Assembly: GCA_023614405.1 (NCBI GenBank) | Contig: CM042696.1 | Span: forward strand, 335,535,211-335,599,210 | DNA from: Avena insularis | Taxonomy: Eukaryota > Streptophyta > Magnoliopsida > Poales > Poaceae | Reading direction: 5' to 3' | DNA: 64,000 nt | In this document: positions 12,780 through 27,600 of the stretch, in pieces | Position numbering within the stretch: position 1 is the stretch's first letter | How the letters are laid out: every line of letters begins with the position of its first letter | The notes under the pieces: model-generated | Seen by the model: only the letters and a program-made list of their open reading frames with translations | Told to the model about the DNA's origin: nothing | The model's database searches: none | Program-made: the position numbers and the translations under genes

Positions 12780-15480
12780 TCTGCTTTTTCCACAAACCAC
12801 ATGGATCAACCAATGGCATTGCATGTGTGTTATTGTCACAAACCACATATGGATCAACCAATATCATTGCATGTGTGTTCTTGTCATGAACCACACATGG
12901 ATCTACCAATGCCCTTGCATGTGTTTTCTTTCCACAAAACACATATGTATACACCATAGTAATTGCATTTGTGTTCTTTTCACAAACCACATATGGATCA
13001 ACCAATGTCATTGCATGTGTGTTCTTTCCACAAACCACACATGGATCCACCAATGTCATTGCATGTGTGTTCTTTTCATGAACCACATATGGGTCCACTA
13101 GAGTCATTGCATTTGTGTTCTTTCCACAAACCACATATGGATCTAGTAGAGTCATTGCATGTCTATTTTTTCCACAAACCACATGTATCAACCAATGGCA
13201 TTGCATGTGTGTTATTGTCAAAAACCACATATGGATCAACCAATGTCATTGCATCTATGTTCTTTTCACAAATGGATCCACCAAAGTCATTGCATGTCTA
13301 TTTTTTCCACAAACCACATGGATCAACCAATGGCATTGCATGTGTGTTATTGTCACAAACCACATATGGATCAACCAATGTCATTTCATGTGTGTTATTG
13401 TCATGAACCACACATGGATCCACCAATGCCATTGCATTTGAATTCTTGTAATGATAAACCACATATGTATCCACTAGAGTAATTGCATGTGTGTTCTTTT
13501 CACAAACCACATATGGATGAACCAGAATCATTGCATGTGTGTTCTTCTCACAAACCACGTATGGATCCACTAGAGTCATTTCATGTGTGTTCATTTCACA
13601 AACGACAAATCAATCCACCAATGTCATTGCATGTGTGTTCTTTTCACAAACCACATATGGATCCCCCAGAGTCATTGCATGTGTGTTCTTTCCACAAACC
13701 ACACACGCATCCACCAGAGTCATTGCATGTCTGTTTTTTCCACAAACCACATGGATCAACCAATGGAATTACATGTGTGTTATTGTCACAAACCACATAT
13801 GGATCAACCAATATCATTGCATGTGTGTTCTTGTCATGAACCACAGATGGATCTACCAATGCCATTGCATGTGTTTTCTTTCCACAAACCACATATGTAT
13901 ACACCATAGTAATTGCATCTGTGTTCTTTTCACAAACCACATATGGATCAACCAATGTCATTGCATGTGTGTTCTTTCCACAAACCACACATGGATCCAC
14001 CAATGTCATTGCATGTGTGTTCTTTTCATGAACCACATATGGATCCACTAGAGTCATTGCATCTGTGTTCTTTCCACAAACCACATATGGATCCAGTAGA
14101 GTCATTGCATGTCTGTTTTTTCCACAAACCACATGTATCAACCAATGGCATTGCATGTGTGTTATTGTCACAAACCACATATGGATCAACCAATGTCATT
14201 GCATCTATGTTCGTTTCACACATGGATCCACCAGAGTCATTGCATGTCTATTTTTTCCACAAACCACATGGATCAACCAATGGCATTGCATGTGTGTTAT
14301 TGTCACAAACCACATATGGATCAACCAATGTCATTTCATGTGTGTTATTGTCATGAACCACACATGGATCCACCAATGCCATTGCATGTGAATTCTTGTA
14401 ATGATAAACCACATATGTATCCACCAGAGTAATTGCATGTGTGTTCTTTTCACAAACCACATATGGATGAACCAGTATCATTGCATGTGTGTTCTTCTCA
14501 CAAACCACGTATGGATCCACTAGAGTCATTTCATGTGTGTGTTTTCACAAACGACAAATCAATCCACCAATGTCATTGCATGTGTGTTCTTTTCACAAAC
14601 CACATATGGATCCCCCAGAGTCATTGCATGTGTGTTCTTTCCACAAACCACACACGCATCCACCAGAGTCATTGCATGTCTGTTTTTTCCACAAACCACA
14701 TGGATCAACCAATGGAATTACATGTGTGTTATTGTCACAAACCACATATGGATCAACCAATATCATTGCATGTGTGTTCTTGTCATGAACCACAGATGGA
14801 TCTACCAATGCCATTGCATGTGTTTTCTTTCCACAAACCACATATGTATACACCATAGTAATTGCATCTGTGTTCTTTTCACAAACCACATATGGATCAA
14901 CCAATGTCATTGCATGTGTGTTCTTTCCACAAACCACACATGGATCCACCAATGCCATTGCATGTGTGTTCTTTTCATGAACCACATATGGATCCACTAG
15001 AGTCATTGCATCTGTGTTCTTTCCACAAACCACATATGGATCCAGTAGAGTCATTGCATGTCTGTTTTTTCCACAAACCACATGTATCAACCAATGGCAT
15101 TGCATGTGTGTTATTGTCACAAACCACATATGGATCAACCAATGTCATTGCATCTATGTTCGTTTCACACATGGATCCACCAGAGTCATTGCATGTCTAT
15201 TTTTTCCACAAACCACATGGATCAACCAATGGCATTGCATGTGTGTTATTGTCACAAACCACATATGGATCAACCAATGTCATTTCATGTGTGTTATTGT
15301 CATGAACCACACATGGATCCACCAATGCCATTGCATGTGAATTCTTGTAATGATAAACCACATATGTATCCACCAGAGTAATTGCATGTGTGTTCTTTTC
15401 ACAAACCACATATGGATGAACCAGTATCATTGCATGTGTGTTCTTCTCACAAACCACGTATGGATCCACTAGAGTCATTT
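12780..15480. repeat. Triplicated block within the array, period 949-950 bp
   Basis: The same ordered series of variant units appears three times, with corresponding points at 13115, 14065 and 15014. Each block includes a shortened unit lacking the CACAAAC segment (TTCACACATGG, or TTCACAAATGG in the first copy) and a CTTGTAATGATAAACC unit. The outer ends are approximate. Confidence 0.8.
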
Positions 15481-18369
15481 CATGTGTGTTTTTTCACAAA
15501 CGACAAATCAATCCACCAATGTCATTGCATGTGTGTTCTTTTCACAAACCACATATGGATCTACGAGGGTCATTGCATGTGTGTTCTTTCCACAAACCAC
15601 ACATGGATCCACCAAAGTCATTGTATGTCTATTTTTTCCACAAACCACATGGATCAACCAATGTCATTGCATGTGTGTTATTGTCACACACCACATATGG
15701 ATCAACCAATGTATTTGCATGTATGTTTTGTCCACAAACCACACATGGATCCACCAGAGCCATTGCATGTTTGTTTTTTCCACAAACCACATCGATCAAC
15801 CAATGGCATTGCATGTGTGTTATTGTCACAAACCACATATGGATCAACCAATGTCATTTCATGTGTCTTCTTTCCACAAACCACACATGGATCCACCAAT
15901 GCCATTGCATGTGTGTTCTTGTAATGACAAACCACATATGTATCCACTAGTGTAATTCCATGTGTCCTCTTTTCACAAACCACATATGGATCAACCAATG
16001 TCATTGCATGTGTATTCTTTCCACAAACCACACCTGGATCCACCAATGCCATTACATGTATGTTCTTTGCACAAACCACACATGGATCCACCAGATTCAT
16101 TGCATGTGTGTTCTTTTCACAAACCACACATTGATCAACAAATGGCATTGCATGTGTGTTGTTTTCACAAAACACACATGGATCAACCAATGGCATTGCA
16201 TGTGTGTTCTTGTAGAAACCACATATGGATCAACCAATTTCATTGCATGTGTGTTCTTTCCACAAACCACATATGGATCCAGTAGAGTCACTCCATGTGT
16301 GTTCTTTTCACAAACCACATATGGATCCACCAATGTCATTGCATGTGTGTTCTTTCACAAACCACATATGGATCCACCAGAGTCATTGCATGTGTGTTCT
16401 TTCCACAAACCTCACACGCATCCACCAGAGTCATTGCATGTCTGTTTTTTGCACAAACCACATGTATCAACCAATGGCATTACATGTGTGCTATTGTCAC
16501 AAACCACATATGGATCAACCAATGTCATTGCATCTATGTTCTTTCCACAAACCAGACATGGATCCACCAGAGTCATTGCATGTCTATATTTTCCACAAAC
16601 CACATGGATCAACAAATGGAATTGCATGTGTGTTATTGTCACAAACCACATATGGATCAACCAATGTCATTGCATGTGTGTTCTTGTCATGAACTACACA
16701 TGGATCCACCAATGCCATTGCATGTGAATTCTTGTAATGACAAACCACATATGTATCCACCAAAGTAGTTGCATGTGTGTTCTTTTCACAAACCACATAT
16801 GGATGAACCAATATCATTGCTTGTGTCTTCTTCTCACAAACCACGTATGGATCCACTAGAGTCATTTCATGTGTGTTCTTTTCACAAACCACACATGGAT
16901 CCACCAATGTCATTGCATGTGTGTTCTTTTCACAAACCACATATGTATCCACCAGAGTCATTGCATGTGTGTTCTTTTCACAAACCACACATGGACCCAC
17001 TAGAGTCATTGCATGTGTGTTCTTTTCACAAACCACACATGGATCCACCAGAGTCATTGCATGTGTGTTCTTTTCATAAACCACACATGGATCCACCAAT
17101 GTCATTGCATGTGTGTTCTTTTCACAAACCACACATGGATCAACCAATGGCATTGCATGTGTGTTCTTTTCATAACCCACATATGGATCAATGAATGTCA
17201 TTTCATGTGTGTTCCTTCCACAAACCACATATGGATCTACCAGAGTCATTGCATGTCTGTTTTTTCCACAAACCACATGGATCAACCAATGGCATTGCAT
17301 GTGTGTTATTGTCACAAACCACATATGGATCAACCAATATCATTGCATGTGTGTTCTTGTCATGAACCACACATGGATCTACCAATGCCATTGCATGTGT
17401 GTTCTTTCCACAAACCACATATGTATACACCAGAGTAATTGCATCTGTGTTCTTTTCACAAACCACATATGGATCAACCAATGTCATTGCAAGTGTGTTC
17501 TTTCCACAAACCACACATGGATCCACCAATGTCATTGCATGTGTGTTCTTTTCATGAACCACATATGGATCCACTAGAGTCATTGCATCTGTGTTCTTTC
17601 CACAAACCACATATGGATCTAGTAGAGTCATTGCATGTCTGTTTTTTCCACAAACCACATGTATTAACCAATGGCATTGCATGTGTGTTATTGTCACAAA
17701 CCACATATGGATCAACCAATGTCATTGCATCTATGTTCTTTTCACACATGGATCCACCAGAGTCATTGCATGTCTATTTTTTCCACAAACCACATGGATC
17801 AACCAATGGCATTGCATGTGTGTTATTGTCACAAACCACATATGGATCAACCAATGTCATTTCATGTGTGTTATTGTCATGAACCATACATGGATCCACC
17901 AATGCCATTGCATGTGAATTCTTGTAATGATAAACCACATATGTATCCACCAGAGTAATTGCATTTGTGTTCTTTTCACAAACCACATATGGATGAACCA
18001 GTATCATTGCATGTGTGTTCTTCTCACAAACCACGTATGGATCCACTAGAGTCATTTCATGTGTGTTTTTTCACAAACGACAAATCAATCCACCAATGTC
18101 ATTGCATGTGTGTTCTTTTCACAAACCACATATGGATCTACCATGGTCATTGCATGTGTGTTCTTTCCACAAACCACACATGGATCCACCAAAGTCATTG
18201 TATGTCTATTTTTTCCACAAACCACATGGATCAACCAATGTCATTGCATGTGTGTTATTGTCACAAACCACATATGGATCAACCAATGTCTTTGCATGTA
18301 TGTTCTATCGACAAACCACGCATGGATCCACCAGAGCCATTGCATGTCTGTTTTTTCCACAAACCACAT

Positions 18370-21300
18370 GGATCAACAAATGGCATTGCATGTGTGTTAT
18401 TGTCACAAACCACATATGGATCAACCAATGTCATTGCATGTGTCTTCTTTCCACAAACCACACATGGATCCACCAATGCCATTGCATGTGTGTTCTTGTA
18501 ATGACAAACCACATATGTATCCACCAGTGTAATTGCATGTGTGCTCTTTTCACAAACCACATATGGATCAACCAATGTCATTGCATGTGTATTCTTTCCA
18601 CAAACCACACATGGATCCACCAATTCCATTACATGTATGTTCTTTGCACAAACCACACATGGATCCACAAGATTCATTGCATGTGTGTTCTTTTCACAAA
18701 CCACACATGGATCAACAAATGGCATTGCATGTGTGTTGTTTTCACAAACCACACATGGATCAACCAATGGCATTGCATGTGTGTTCTTGTACAAACCACA
18801 TATGGATCAACCAATGTCATTCCATGTGTGTTCTTTCCACAAACCACATATGGATCCAGTAGAGTCATTGCATGTGTGTTCTTTTCACAAACCACATATG
18901 GATCAACCAATGTCATTGCATGTTTGTTCTTTTCAGACACCACATATGGATCCACTAGAGTCATTGCATGCGTGTTCTTTCCACAAACCACATATGGACC
19001 CACTAGAGTCATTGCATGTGTGTTCTTATACTAAAACTAGCACTAGATTCATTGCATGTGTGTTCTTTTCACAAAACACATATGGATCCACCAGGGTCAT
19101 TGCATGTTTTTTCTTTCCACAAACCACACATGGATCCACCAAAGTCATTGTATGTCTATTTTTTCCACAAACCACATGGATCAACCAATGTCATTGCATG
19201 TGTGTTATTGTCACAAACCACATATGGATCAACCAATGTCTTTGCATGTATGTTCTGTCCACAAACCACACATGGATCCACCAGAGCCATTGCATGTCTG
19301 TTTTTTCCACAAACCACATGGATCAACCAATGGCATTGCATGTGTGTTATTGTCACAAACCACATATGGATCAACCAATGTCATTGCATGTGTCTTCTTT
19401 CCACAAACCACACATGGATCCACCAATGCCATTGCATGTGTGTTCTTGTAATGACAAACCACATATGTATCCACCAGTGTAATTGCATGTGTGTTCTTTT
19501 CACAAACCACATATGGATGAACCAATATCATTGCTTGTGTCTTCTTCTCACAAACCACGTATGGATCCACTAGAGTCATTTCATGTGTGTTCTTTTCACA
19601 AACCACACATGGATCCACCAATGTCATTGCATGTGTGTTCTTTTCACAAACCACATATGTATCCACCAGAGTCATTGCATGTGTGTTCTTTTCACAAACC
19701 ACACATGGACCCACTAGAGTCATTGCATGTGTGTTCTTTTCACAAACCACACATGGATCCACCAGAGTCATTGCATGTGTGTTCTTTTCACAAACCACAC
19801 ATGGATCCACCAATGTCATTGCATGTGTGTTCTTTTCACAAACCACACATGGATCAACCAATGGCATTGCATGTGTGTTCTTTTCATAACCCACATATGG
19901 ATCAATGAATGTCATTGCATGTGTGTTCCTTCCACAAACCACATATGGATCCACCAGAGTCATTGCATGTCTGTTTTTTCCACAAACCACATGGATCAAC
20001 CAATGGCATTGCATGTGTGTTATTGTCACAAACCACATATGGATCAACCAATGTCATTTCATGTGTCTTCTTTCCACAAACAACACATGGATCCACCAAT
20101 GCCATTGCATGTGTGTTCTTGTAATGACAAACCACATATGTATCCACCAGTGTAATTGCATGTGTGCTCTTTTCACAAACCACATATGGATCAACCAATG
20201 TCATTGCATGTGTATTCTTTCCACAAACCACACATGGATCCACCAATTCCATTACATGTATGTTCTTTGCACAAACCACACATGGATCCACCAGATTCAT
20301 TGCATGTGTGTTCTTTTCACAAACCACACATGGATCAACAAATGGCATTGCATGTGTGTTGTTTTCACAAACCACACATGGATCAACCAATGGCATTGCA
20401 TGTGTGTTCTTGTACAAACCACATATGGATCAACCAATGTCATTCCATGTGTGTTCTTTCCACAAACCACATATGGATCCAGTAGAGTCGTTGCATGTGT
20501 GTTATTTTCACAAACCACATATGGATCAACCAATGTCATTGCATGTTTGTTCTTTTCAGACACCACATATGGATCCACTAGAGTCATTGCATGCGTGTTC
20601 TTTCCACAAACCACATATGGACCCACTAGAGTCATTGCATGTGAGTTCTTATACTAAAACTAGCACTAGAGTCATTGCATGTGTGTTCTTTTCACAAACC
20701 ACATATGGATCCACCAGGGTCATTGCATGTTTTTTCTTTCCACAAACCACACATGGATCCACCAAAGTCATTGTATGTCTATTTTTTCCACAAACCACAT
20801 GGATCAACCAATGTCATTGCATGTGTGTTATTGTCACAAACCACATATGGATCAACCAATGTCTTTGCATGTATGTTCTGTCCACAAACCACACATGGAT
20901 CCACCAGAGCCATTGCATGTCTGTTTTTTCCACAAACCACATGGATCAACCAATGGCATTGCATGTGTGTTATTGTCACAAACCACATATGGATCAACCA
21001 ATGTCATTGCATGTGTCTTCTTTCCACAAACCACACATGGATCCACCAATGCCATTGCATGTGTGTTCTTGTAATGACAAACCACATATGTATCCACCAG
21101 TGTAATTGCATGTGTGTTCTTTTCACAAACCACATATGGATGAACCAATATCATTGCTTGTGTCTTCTTCTCACAAACCACGTATGGATCCACTAGAGTC
21201 ATTTCATGTGTGTTCTTTTCACAAACCACACATGGATCCACCAATGTCAATGCATGTGTGTTCTTTTCACAAACCACATATGTATCCACCAGAGTCATTG

Positions 21301-21670
21301 CATGTGTGTTCTTTTCACAAACCACACATGGACCCACTAGAGTCATTGCATGTGTGTTCTTTTCACAAACCACACATGGATCCACCAGAGTCATTGCATG
21401 TGTGTTCTTTTCACAAACCACACATGGATCCACCAATGTCATTGCATGTGTGTTCTTTTCACAAACCACACATGGATCAACGAATGGCATTGCATGTGTG
21501 TTCTTTTCATAACCCACATATGGATCAATGAATGTCATTGCATGTGTGTTCCTTCCACAAACCACATATGGATCCACCAGAGACATTGCATGTCTGTTTT
21601 TTCCACAAACCACATGGATCAACCAATGGCATTGCATGTGTGTTATTGTCACAAACCACATATGGATCAA
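18370..21670. repeat. Tandem segmental duplication within the array, offset 1,623 bp
   Basis: Variant units between about 18,370 and 20,040 recur exactly 1,623 bp downstream (for example 18674 with 20297, and 19229 with 20852). A unit with the unusual TCAGACACC sequence occurs in both copies, near 18935 and 20558. Confidence 0.8.
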
Positions 21671-21699
21671 CCAATATCATTGCATGTGTGTTCTTGTCA

Positions 21700-24600
21700 T
21701 GAACCACACATGGATCTACCAATGCCATTGCATGTGTGTTCTTTCCACAAACCACATATGTATCCACTAGAGTAATTGCATCTGTGTTCTTTTCACAAAC
21801 CACATATGGATCAACCAATGTAATTGCATGTGTGTTCTTTCCACAAACCACACATGGATCCACCAATGTCATTGCATGTGTGTTCTTTTCATGAACCACA
21901 TATGGATCCACTAGAGTCATTGCATCTGTGTTCTTTCCACAAACCACATATGGATCCAGTAGAGTCATTGCATGTTTGTTCTTTTCACAAACCACATATG
22001 GATCAACCAATGTCATTGCATGTGTGTTCTTTTCACAAACCACATATGGATCCACTAGAGTCTTTTCATGTGCGTTGTTTTCAAAAACCACATATGGATC
22101 AACCAATGTCATTGCATGTGTGTTCTTTCCACAAACCACATATGGATCCACCAATGCCATTGCATGTATGTTCTTTCCACAAACCACACATGGATCCACC
22201 ATATTGATTCCATGTGTGTTCTTTTCACAAACCACACATGGATCAACAAATGTCACTACATGTGTGTTCTTTTCACAAACCACACATGGATCAACCAATA
22301 GCATTGCATGTGTGTTCTTGTCACAAACCACATATGGATCAACCAATGTCATTGCATGTGTGTTCTTTCCACAAACCACATATGGATCCACTAGAGTCAT
22401 TCCACGTGTTTTGTTTTCACAAACCACATATGGATCAACCAATGTCATTGCATGTGTGTTCTTTTCAGACACCACATATGGATCCACTAGAGTCATTGCA
22501 TGTGTGTTCTTTCCACAAACCACATATGGACCCACTAGAGTCATTGCATGTGTGTTCTTATACTAAAACCAGCAATAGAGTCATTGCATGTGTCTTGTTT
22601 TTGCAAACCACACATGGATCCACAAGAGTCATTGCATGTGCGTTCTTTCCACAAACCACACATAGATCCACCAGAGTCATTGCATGTCTGTTTTGCTCAC
22701 AAACCACATGGATCAACCAATGGCATTGCATGTGTGTTATTGCCATAAACCACATATGGTTCAACCAATGTCATTGCATATATGTTCTTTCCACAAACCA
22801 CACATGGATCCACCAGACTCATTGCATGTCTGTTTTTTCCACAGACCACATGGATCAACCAATGGCATTGCATGTGTGTTATCGTCACAAACCATATATG
22901 GATCAACCAATGTCATTGCATGTGTGTTCTTGTCATGAACCACACATGGATCCACCAATGCCATTGCATGTGTGTTCTTTCCACAAACCACATATGTATC
23001 CACTAGAGTGATTGCATGTGTGTTCTTTTCACAAACCACATTTGGATCAACCAATGTCATCGCATGTATGTTATTTCCACAAACCACATATGGAGCCACC
23101 AATGTCATTGCATGTGTGTTCTTTTCATGAACCACATATGGATCCACTAGAGTCATCGCATCTGTGTTCTTTCCACAAACCACATATGGATCCACCAGAG
23201 TCATTGCATGTGTGTTCTTTTCACAAACCACATATGGACCATACAATGTCATTGCATGTGTGTTCTTTTCACAAACCACGTATGGATCCACTAGAGTCAT
23301 TGCATGTGTGTTCTTTTCACAAACCACATATGGATCAACCAATGTCATTGCATGTGTGTTCTTTTCACAAACTACATATGAATCCACAAGAGTCATTGCA
23401 TGTGTGTTCTTTTCACAAACCACATATGAACCCACTAGAGTCATTGCATGTGTGTTCTTATACTGAAACCATCCCTAGAGTCATTGCATGTGTGTTCTTT
23501 CCACAAACCACACATGGATACACCATAGTCATTACATGTGTTTTCTTTCCACAAACCACACATGGATCCACCAGAGTAATTGCATGTCTGTTTTTTTCCA
23601 CAAACCACATGGATCAACCAATGACATTGCATGTGTGTTATTGTCACAAACCACATATGGATCAACCAATGTCATTGCATTTATGTAATTTCCACAAACC
23701 ACACATGGATCCACGAGAGTCATTGCATGTCTGTTTTTTCCACAAACTACATGGATCAACCAATAACATTGCATGTGTGTTATTGTCCAAAACCACATAT
23801 GGATCAACCAATGTCATTGCATGTGTGTTCTTTCCACAAACCACACATGGATCCACCAATGCCATTGCATGTGTGTCCTTGTAATTACAAACCACATATG
23901 TATCCACCAGAGTAATTACATGTGTGTTCTTTTCACAAACCACATATGGATTAACCAATGTCATTGCTTCTGTGTTCTTTCCACAAACCACACATGGATC
24001 CACCAGAGCCATTGCATGTATGTTCTTTCCACAAACCACACATGGATCCACCAGAGTCATTGCATGTGTGTTCTTTTCACAAACCACACATGGATCAACA
24101 AATGCCATTGCATGTGTGTTCTTTTCACAAACCACACATGGATCAACCAATGGCATTGCATGTGTGTTCTTTTCACAAACCACATATGGATCCACTAGAG
24201 TCATTGCATCTGTGTTCTTTTTACAAACCACATATGGATCAACCAATGTCATTGCATGTGTGTTCTTGTCATGAACCACATATGGATGAACCAGTATCAT
24301 TACATGTGTGTTATTTCCACAAACCACATATGGACCCACTAGAGTCATTGAATGTGTGTTCTTATACTAACTAGAACTAGAGTCATTGCATGTGTGTTCT
24401 TTTAACAAACCAGACATGGATCCACCAGAGTCATTGCATGTGTGTTCTTTCCACAAACCACACATGGATCCACCAGAGTCATTGCATGTCTGTTTTTTCC
24501 ACAAACCACATGGATCAATCAATGGCATTGCATGTGTGTTATTGTCAAAAACCACATATGGTTCAACCAATGTCATTGCATGTATGTTCTTTTCACAAAC

Positions 24601-27600
24601 CACACATGGATCCACGGGAGTCATTGCATGTCTGTTTTTTCCATAAACCACATGTATCAACTAATGGCATTGCATGTGTCTTATTGTCACAAACCACATA
24701 TGGATCAACCAATGTCATTTCATGTGTGTTCTTTCCAAAACCACACATTGATCCACCAATGCCATTGCATGTGTGTTCTTGTAATGACAAACCACATATG
24801 TATCCACCAGAGTAATTGCATGTGTGTTCTTTTCACAAACCACATATGGATCAACCAATGTCATTGCATGCGTGTTCTTTCCACAAACCACACATGGATC
24901 CACCAATGCCATTGCATGTATGTTCTTTCCACAAACCACACATGGATCCACTAGAGTCATTGCATGTGTGTTCTTTTCACAAACCACATATGGATCAACA
25001 AATGTCATTGCATGTGTGTTCTTTTCGCAAACCACACATGGATCAACCAATGGCATTGAATGTATGTTCTTGTCACAAACTACATATGGATCAACCAATG
25101 TCATTGCATGTGTGTTCTTTCCAAAAACTACATATGGATCCACTAGAGTCATTGCATGTTTGTTCTTTTCACAAACCACATATGGATCCACTAGAGTCAT
25201 TGCATGTGTGTTCTTTCCACGAACCACATGGATCAACCAATGGCATTGCATGTGTGTTATTGTCACAAACCACATATGGATCAACCAATGTCATTGCATG
25301 TATGTTCTTTCCACAAACCACACATGGATCCACCAGAGTCATTGCATGTCTGTTTTTTCCACAAACCACATGGGTCAACCAATGGCATTGCATGTGTGGT
25401 ATTGTCATAAACCACATATGGATCAACCAATGTCATTGCATCTATGTTCTTTCCACAAACCACACATGGATCCACCAGAGTAATTGCATGTATGTTTTTT
25501 CCTCAAACCACATGGATCAACCAATGGCATTGCATGTGTGTTCTTTTCACAAACCTCATATGGATCAACCAATCTCATTGCATGTGTGTTCTTTTCACAA
25601 ACCACATATGGATCCACCAATGTCATTTCATGTGTGTTCTTTCCACAAACCACATATGGATCCACCAATGTGATTGCATGTGTGTTCTTTCCACAAACCA
25701 CATATGGATCCACCAATGTCATTGCATGTGTGTTCTTTTCATGAACCACATATGGATCCACTAGAGTCATTGCATCTGTGTTCTTTCCACAAACCACATA
25801 TGGGTCCACTAGAGTCATTGCATGTGTGTTCTTTCCACAAACCACATATGGATCCACTAGAGTCATTGAATGTGTGTTCTTTTCACAAACCACATATGGA
25901 TCCACCAATGTCATTGCATGTGTGTTCTTTTCATGAACCACATATGGATCCACTAGAGTCATTGCATCTGTGTTCTTTCCACAAACCACATATGGGTCCA
26001 CTAGAGTTATTGCATGTGTGTTCTTCCACAAACCACATATGGATCCACTAGAGTCATTGAATATGTGTTATTTTCACAAACCACATATGGATCCACCAAT
26101 GTCATTGCATGTGTGTTCTTTTCATGAACCGCATATGGATCGACCAATGCCATTGCATGTGTGTTCTTGTAATGACAAACCACATATGGATCAACCAATG
26201 TCAATGAATGTGTGTTCTTTTAATGAACCACACATGGATCAACCAGAGTCATTGCATGTTTGTTCTTTTCATAAACCACATTTGGATCCACTAGAGTCAT
26301 TGTGTGTGTGTTCTTTTCACAAACCACATATGGATCCACCAGAGTCATTGTATGTGTGTTCTTGTAATGAGAAACCACATATGTATCCACCAGAGTAATT
26401 GCATATGTGTTCTTTTCACAAACCACATATGGATCAACCAATGTCATTGCATGTGTGTTCTTTCCACAAACCACATATGGATCCACCAATGCCATTGCAT
26501 GTATGTTCTTTCCACAAACCACACATGGATCCACCATATTGATTCCATGTGTGTTCTTTTCACAAACCACACATGGATCAACAAATGTCACTACATGTGT
26601 GTTCTTTTCACAAACCACACATGGATCAACCAATGGCATTGCATGTGTGTTCTTGTCACAAACCACATATGGATCAACCAATGTCATTGCATGTGTGTTC
26701 TTTCCACAAACCACATATGGATCCACTAGAGTCATTGCACGTGTTTTGTTTTCACAAACCACATATGGATCAACCAATGTCATTGCATGTGTGTTCTTTT
26801 CAGACACCACATATGGATCCACTAGAGTCATTGCATGTGTGTTCTTTCCACAAACCACATATGGACCCACTAGAGTCATTGCATGTGTGTTCTTATACTA
26901 AAACCAGCAATAGAGTCATCGCATGTGTGTTGTTTTCGCAAACCACACATGGATCCACAAGAGTCATTGCATGTGTGTTCTTTTCACAAACCACACATGG
27001 ACCCACTAGAGTCATTGCATGTGTGTTCTTTTCACAAACCACACATGGATCCACCAGAGTCATTGCATGTGTGTTCTTTTCACAAACCACACATGGATCC
27101 ACCAATGTCATTGCATGTGTGTTCTTTTCACAAACCACATGGATCACGAATGGCATTGCATGTGTGTTCTTTCATAACCCACATATGGATCAACGATTGT
27201 CATTGCATGTGTGTTCCTTCCACAAACCACATATGGATCCACGGAGACATTGCATGTCTGTTTTTTCCACAAACCACATGGATCAACCAATGGCATTGCA
27301 TGTGTGTTATTGTCACAAACCACATATGGATCAACCAATATCATTGCATGTGTGTTCTTGTCATGAACCACACATGGATCTACCAATGCCATTGCATGTG
27401 TGTTCTTTCCACAAACCACATATGTATCCACTAGAGTAATTGCATCTGTGTTCTTTTCACAAACCACATATGGATCAACCAATGTAATTGCATGTGTGTT
27501 CTTTCCACAAACCACACATGGATCCACCAATGTCATTGCATGTGTGTTCTTTTCATGAACCACATATGGATCCACTAGAGTCATTGCATCTGTGTTCTTT

